Positions 31,664 to 35,031 of a stretch of DNA of 35,031 nt are shown one piece after another (position 1 is the first letter of the stretch; every line of letters starts with the position of its first letter). The DNA lies in contig NZ_WBMR01000092.1 of the NCBI RefSeq assembly GCF_008923365.1, positions 1-35,031 on the forward strand, written 5' to 3'. Both the position numbers and the translations under genes were made by a program. Source of the DNA: Actinomadura montaniterrae. Its GTDB lineage: Bacteria; Actinomycetota; Actinomycetes; Streptosporangiales; Streptosporangiaceae. Below the pieces are notes generated by a model. It was not told the origin of the DNA. It was given only the letters and a program-made list of their open reading frames with translations, and searched no databases.

Positions 31664-32338
31664 CTAGCCGCGGGGGCGGAGCATCGGCGGGCGCAGCTGC
31701 TCGGCGTCGCCGCGCCGGTACAGCCGCGCCGGACGGCCGCCGTCCCGCGTCGTCGTCCGGTCGGTCGGGATCAGGAACCGGTCCGCGCCGGTCACCTTCC
31801 GGTGGAAGTTCCGCGGGTCGAGGACGGTGCCCCAGACGATCTCGTACACGCGGCGCAGCTCCGCGACGGTGAACTCGGGCGGGCAGAACGCCGCCGCCAG
31901 CGACGTGTACTCCAGCTTCGCCCGCGCGCGCTCCATCCCGTCGCACAGGATCCGCCGGTGGTCGAACGCGGCCCGGTCGTTGTCGATCAGATCGTCCACC
32001 GCCGTCCACAGCACCTGCGCCCGGCTGGACGCGGGCAGGTCCGGCGCGAGGCCCAGGTAGGCGACGCTCACGACGCGCTGCCGCGGGTCCCGGTCCGGAT
32101 ACCCGTAGGTCGCGAGCTGCTCCAGGTGGATCCGGACGTCCGCGAGCCCCGCCCGCTCCGCCATCAGCCGGGACGCGGCGGCGGGCAGGTCCTCGTCCAG
32201 CTGGATGAACCCGCCGGGCAGCGACCACGCCCCGTCGTAGGGCGCCCGGTCCCGCCGCCACATCAGCGCGGACAGCCGCTGCTCCCGCACGGTGAGCACG
32301 ACCAGATCGACGGAGACAGCGAGCCGCGGCACGGACAT
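31664..32338 (-). CDS. Nudix-fold regulator with winged helix (NrtR-like)
   Basis: 224 residues. The N-terminal Nudix domain is at ~8-140, with the box region GGFIQLDEDLPAAASRLMAERAGL near residue 42; the catalytic REUxEE is altered (RL for RE, ER for EE). The C-terminal part, EFTVAELRRVYEIVWGTVLDPRNFHRKV, is the winged helix of NrtR-type regulators. NrtR proteins bind ADP-ribose and control NAD or sugar genes. Loss of the catalytic glutamates suggests regulation without hydrolysis. ATG 32338 follows TAGACT (complement of 32345-32350) by six nt, probably leaderless. No NAD gene is nearby; the targets are outside the window. Confidence 0.8.
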   Translation of the reverse strand: MSVPRLAVSVDLVVLTVREQRLSALMWRRDRAPYDGAWSLPGGFIQLDEDLPAAASRLMAERAGLADVRIHLEQLATYGYPDRDPRQRVVSVAYLGLAPDLPASSRAQVLWTAVDDLIDNDRAAFDHRRILCDGMERARAKLEYTSLAAAFCPPEFTVAELRRVYEIVWGTVLDPRNFHRKVTGADRFLIPTDRTTTRDGGRPARLYRRGDAEQLRPPMLRPRG

Positions 32339-32430
32339 GCCTGGAGTCTATTGGGGAGCGGCGCCCCGGAACCCCGCCCGCGCAACGGCCCGCGGCGCCC
32401 GGCGGCCAAGGGGCCCGGGGCGGGCATGGC

Positions 32431-32459
32431 GAAGGCCCGGCCGCGCCGGCCGGGCCTTC
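32431..32459. terminator. 13-bp stem terminator after the flotillin gene
   Basis: GAAGGCCCGGCCG (32431-32443) pairs with CGGCCGGGCCTTC (32447-32459) around a 3-nt loop, immediately after the flotillin stop on the minus strand. Confidence 0.8.
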
Positions 32460-32470
32460 CGTCGTGCGCG

Positions 32471-33817
32471 TCAGCCCTCGTCGGGACCCGTCGGCGCCGG
32501 GACCGGCGGGACGGGACCGGCGTGCCCGTTCACCGCCGCCTGCCCGTTCTGGCCGTTCATCCCCGACAGCAGCTGGCGGGCCAGCCCGAGGCCGGTGCCG
32601 CCGAGCGTCAGCGCCTTGGCGAGCATGTCCTCGATGCCGTCCGCGCCGTTCAGCACGACCATGTTGTCGACGTTGCCGAACACGCCCGCGCCGGCCTGGA
32701 CGATCTCCGGCCACTTCTCCGCGAGCTGCTGGGCGATGACCGCGTCGGTGTTCTGCGCCAGCGCCTCCGCGCGGGCCTTGATCGCCTCGGCCTCCGCGAG
32801 GCCCTTCTGGCGGGTCGCCTCGGCCTGCGCCTCACCGATCAGCCGGGTGGCCTCGGCCTCGCGCTGCGCCTTCAGCTGCGTCTCGGTCGCGGCGGCCTGC
32901 GCGTAGGAGATGCGCTCCTCCCGCTCGGCCTCCGCCAGCTTCACCTGCTCGTACGCGCGCGCGTCGGCCGGCTTGCGGATCTCGCTCTCCAGGCGCTTCT
33001 CGGTGCGCTCGGCCTCCAGTTCGGCGTTGCGGGTCTCCTTGAGGATGACCTCCTGCCGGGCCTGCTGCGCGGCCTGCTGCACCTGGCCCTCGTACTCCGC
33101 CTTCTTGATCTCGGTGTCGCGGATGACCGCGGCGTTCTCCCGCATGGCCTCCTGCTCCTTGCGGGTGGCCTCCTGGTCCCGCTCGGCCTCGGCGATGCGG
33201 GCCTCCGCGGCGACCTTCGCGGCGTGCGGGCGGCCCAGGTTCGTGATGTAGCCGGTCTCGTCGTCGATCTCCTGGATCTGCAGCGAGTCGACGACCAGGC
33301 CGAGCTTGCTCATCTCGTCGGCGGCCGAGCCGCGGGTCTCGGAGGTGAGCCGCTCCCGGTTGAGGATCAGGTCCTCGACGGTCAGGTTGCCGATGATCGA
33401 GCGGAGGTGGCCGGTGAACAGCTCGTGGATCGCCCCGTCCATCGACTTCTGCTGCTCCAGGAAGCGGCGCGCGGCGTTGGCGATCGAGACGAAGTCGTCG
33501 CCGACCTTGTAGATGACGACGCCGCGGACCTTCACCGGGATGCCCTGCTGCGTCACGCAGTGGACCTCGAGGTTGGCGGCGCGGCTGTCCAGCCGGAGCC
33601 GGCGGGCCGTCTGGAAGCCGGGCAGCACCGAGGTGCCCTTGCCAGTGACGATCTTGAAGCCGAGGCTCTCCACCCCGTCGATCGGCTTGGACCTGGCCCC
33701 CAGACCGGAGATGATCAGCGCCTCGTTCGGCTCCGCGACGCGCCAGACCATCTTGAACAGGACGATCAGCACGATGATGGCGACGACCACGGCGATCGCC
33801 ACCGCGACGATGGGCAT
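32471..33817 (-). CDS. Flotillin-like SPFH/Band 7 protein
   Basis: 448 residues. One N-terminal membrane helix (~2-25), the SPFH domain (~28-190; WRVAEPNEALIISGLGARSK, VHCVTQQGIPVKVRGVVIYKVG), a long Ala/Glu/Arg coiled coil (~195-365; EAERDQEATRKEQEAMRENAAVIR and similar), then VIAQQLAEKWPEIVQ and a Gly/Pro tail. This is the flotillin (FloT/FloA) architecture: a membrane-microdomain scaffold. GAGGAGG precedes ATG 33817. The small NfeD-like gene lies 113 bp upstream on the same strand; flotillin-NfeD pairing is common in bacteria. Confidence 0.9.
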   Translation of the reverse strand: MPIVAVAIAVVVAIIVLIVLFKMVWRVAEPNEALIISGLGARSKPIDGVESLGFKIVTGKGTSVLPGFQTARRLRLDSRAANLEVHCVTQQGIPVKVRGVVIYKVGDDFVSIANAARRFLEQQKSMDGAIHELFTGHLRSIIGNLTVEDLILNRERLTSETRGSAADEMSKLGLVVDSLQIQEIDDETGYITNLGRPHAAKVAAEARIAEAERDQEATRKEQEAMRENAAVIRDTEIKKAEYEGQVQQAAQQARQEVILKETRNAELEAERTEKRLESEIRKPADARAYEQVKLAEAEREERISYAQAAATETQLKAQREAEATRLIGEAQAEATRQKGLAEAEAIKARAEALAQNTDAVIAQQLAEKWPEIVQAGAGVFGNVDNMVVLNGADGIEDMLAKALTLGGTGLGLARQLLSGMNGQNGQAAVNGHAGPVPPVPAPTGPDEG

Positions 33818-33862
33818 GCGGCCTCCTCACTCTGCGGCGGGCGGCCGGCCCGTCCCGGTGGC

Positions 33863-33900
33863 GGGTCCCGTCCGCGTTTTCCAGTAGACGCAGGGGACCC
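33863..33900. repeat. Inverted repeat between the NfeD-like and flotillin genes
   Basis: GGGTCCC (33863-33869) pairs with GGGACCC (33894-33900), with further GCGT/ACGC pairing inside. It may be a partial terminator or attenuator between the two genes. Confidence 0.4.
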
Positions 33901-33930
33901 GCCGTTGGTTCGCCCCTTTTGGGGCAGTGT

Positions 33931-34161
33931 TCAGGAACCCAGCGCGTGCGCCACGTACACCGTCCGCGGCGGGTGGTACTCGACCACCACGACGATCGTC
34001 CCGACCGGGATCTCCTCGCGCGGATCGACCGGATGCGCGTAGAAGGCCTCCGAGCCGCCGCGAATGGCGATCATGACCTCGCCGACCAGCCCGGGGCCGA
34101 TCCGGCCGGTCACCCGGCCCTCCTTGCCGATCAAAGGGAAACCCCCCGTACTCGATTTCAT
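33931..34161 (-). CDS. Small NfeD-like (OB-fold) protein upstream of flotillin
   Basis: 76 residues from ATG 34161. It has KEGRVTGRIGPGLVGEVMIAIRGGSEAFYAHPVDPREEIPVGTIVVVVEYHPPRTVYV, a short all-beta domain with the spacing of the soluble NfeD C-terminal OB-fold. The usual NfeD membrane helices are missing. A longer frame to GTG/ATG upstream is possible, but those N-terminal residues (Arg/Pro-rich) look non-coding. GAGGG lies about four nt before the ATG. Position upstream of flotillin suggests it helps assemble or regulate it. Confidence 0.6.
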   Translation of the reverse strand: MKSSTGGFPLIGKEGRVTGRIGPGLVGEVMIAIRGGSEAFYAHPVDPREEIPVGTIVVVVEYHPPRTVYVAHALGS

Positions 34162-34211
34162 CGCCCTCGGCGGTCGGGCCCTGGGGGCCCTCCCTTCAAC
34201 GGGCGCTGTGT

Positions 34212-34298
34212 GTGATCGCTGCATCGCTCCGGCTCGCCTAGAGGCGAGCTGCGCGATCGGATTCTCGCAAGCTCGAATCCGGCTCCGCTCGCGATCAC
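34212..34298. terminator. Multibranch inverted-repeat structure between lipoprotein and NfeD-like genes
   Basis: GTGATCGC (34212-34219) pairs with GCGATCAC (34291-34298). Inside are two hairpins: GCTCGCC-TAGA-GGCGAGC (34232-34249) and CGGATTC (34258-34264) with GAATCCG (34275-34281). GATCGC (34214-34219) could alternatively pair with GCGATC (34253-34258). Most likely a lipoprotein terminator. Confidence 0.55.
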
Positions 34299-34356
34299 GA
34301 CACTAGAGGTCCACGCGGGTTCGGTGAAGGCGGGCCGCTCACCAAGGATGGCGGGG

Positions 34357-35031
34357 CTACTTGCCGAGGATCTGGTGGGCCTGGTTCACGGAGGCGCGGG
34401 CGAGGGCCTCGGCCTCGGCGCGGGTCGCGTTCGGGCCGAAGACGGTCACGGTGCCGAGGTAGTGGCGGCCCTCGAACACCACGTACCAGGTGTTCGTGCG
34501 CTGGTCGCCGCTGGTGGTGGTGACGCCGACCGTCCGCGAGCCGTTGCCGACGTCGCCGCGCCGCGTCTCGGTGACCTGGTGCTCGGCCCACCTGCCGCCG
34601 AGGCGGGTGCGGAACGTCAGGCAGCCGGCCGGGACGCGGGCCTCGACCTGCTTCTCGGCGTCGGCGTCCGCGACGCCCATGAGGGTCTCCGTCGCGGTCT
34701 GGCCGTCGCCCTTGACGAACGTGACGAGCGCGGTCGGCACGTCGGCGGCGACCTGCCCGCCGCCGGACCGGACGTCCGCGCACTTCGGCTTGTCGAGCGT
34801 CGCCTCCTGGCGCACCTGCGCGGCGTTCCGCAGCGCCTTCAGCGAGCCGTACTCGCCGGAGTCGGGCTCGCCGCGCCGGTAGCCGGTGACCTGCTGGAGC
34901 AGCGCCTGCCCGAGCTGGTCGGAGGTGTAGCCGGTGCCGGCGGGCGCGGCGCGGGCGGGGCCGCGGACCTGCCCGGCGCCTCCGCCGCCGGAGCCGCCGC
35001 AGGCAGACGCCGCCGCGACGGCCGCCAGCAC
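34357..35031 (-). CDS. Partial secreted lipoprotein
   Basis: About 224 residues, cut by the right edge of the window. The N-terminus, LAAVAAASACGGSGGGG, is the end of a lipoprotein signal peptide: the Cys after an Ala-rich stretch followed by a Gly/Ser spacer. The start may lie outside the window; the GTG at the edge is possible. The mature domain has two Cys (KPKCADVRSGGG, VPAGCLTFRT) and beta-rich C-terminal half with NTWYVVFEGRHYLGTVTVFGPNATRAEAEALARASVNQAHQIL. It is an extracytoplasmic, membrane-anchored protein of unknown function. The multibranch terminator follows. Confidence 0.7.
   Translation of the reverse strand: MLAAVAAASACGGSGGGGAGQVRGPARAAPAGTGYTSDQLGQALLQQVTGYRRGEPDSGEYGSLKALRNAAQVRQEATLDKPKCADVRSGGGQVAADVPTALVTFVKGDGQTATETLMGVADADAEKQVEARVPAGCLTFRTRLGGRWAEHQVTETRRGDVGNGSRTVGVTTTSGDQRTNTWYVVFEGRHYLGTVTVFGPNATRAEAEALARASVNQAHQILGK

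Noticed and set aside
31112..34042. 976-codon plus-strand frame over the Nudix and flotillin genes
   Set aside because: Antisense reading of well-supported genes; its composition is a mirror of their codons.

Overview
The window is chromosomal DNA from a high-GC actinomycete. Most third codon positions are G or C, GTG starts are common, and many genes have a TAnnnT -10 element only 6-8 nt before the start codon, as leaderless actinobacterial genes do. An F420-type luciferase-like oxidoreductase, a DUF3151 protein and a fructose-bisphosphate aldolase / DedA / orotate phosphoribosyltransferase neighbourhood fit Streptosporangiales (Thermomonosporaceae such as Actinomadura) or a close relative. 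The genus is an inference. Both edges cut genes: a Gly/Val-repeat protein on the left and a lipoprotein on the right.

Layout. 1-3775: partial repeat protein, a NYN-domain protein, a TPR protein and a PaaX-type regulator. 3828-6901: a good sigma-70 promoter with a palindrome on its -35, then a secreted alpha/beta hydrolase and a 14-TM MFS exporter. 6918-11387: a degenerate alpha/beta hydrolase, pyrE, a 928-bp IS5-family element between pyrE and a convergent membrane protein, a DedA protein and the class II aldolase. 11392-17164: tandem hairpins, an HxlR regulator, a GNAT enzyme, a helix-hairpin-helix protein, DUF3151, purA, a glycerophosphodiesterase and CorA. 17165-21026: a corA leader with a short proline-rich reading frame, then purD-purB and a MOSC protein. 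21044-25843: a SUFU protein, a MurA-type enolpyruvyl transferase with an active-site Cys, three tandem hairpins, and a long intergenic region with 11-bp-spaced GTCAC-type repeats ahead of an unusual multidomain regulator. 25886-28568: a two-gene redox operon (FAD oxidoreductase, F420-type monooxygenase) behind a double palindromic operator, with its likely MarR repressor gene next to it. 29253-35031: a secreted four-Cys protein, a HisC-type aminotransferase, a small helical protein, a Nudix/winged-helix regulator, a flotillin with an NfeD-like partner, and a partial lipoprotein.

Functionally, much of the window is housekeeping: purine synthesis (purA, purD, purB), pyrimidine synthesis (pyrE), glycolysis (aldolase), cell wall (MurA type) and Mg2+ uptake (CorA). 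Small regulatory modules lie between these genes. The most interesting signals are non-coding: the corA leader with a candidate CorL/MgtL-like leader peptide; an IS whose CTAG target duplication supplies the stop codons of three genes; the MarR operator set; the GTCAC repeat arrays; paired hairpins with a conserved 24-nt loop on different stems; and tandem repeats that copy the stop-codon region of two genes.
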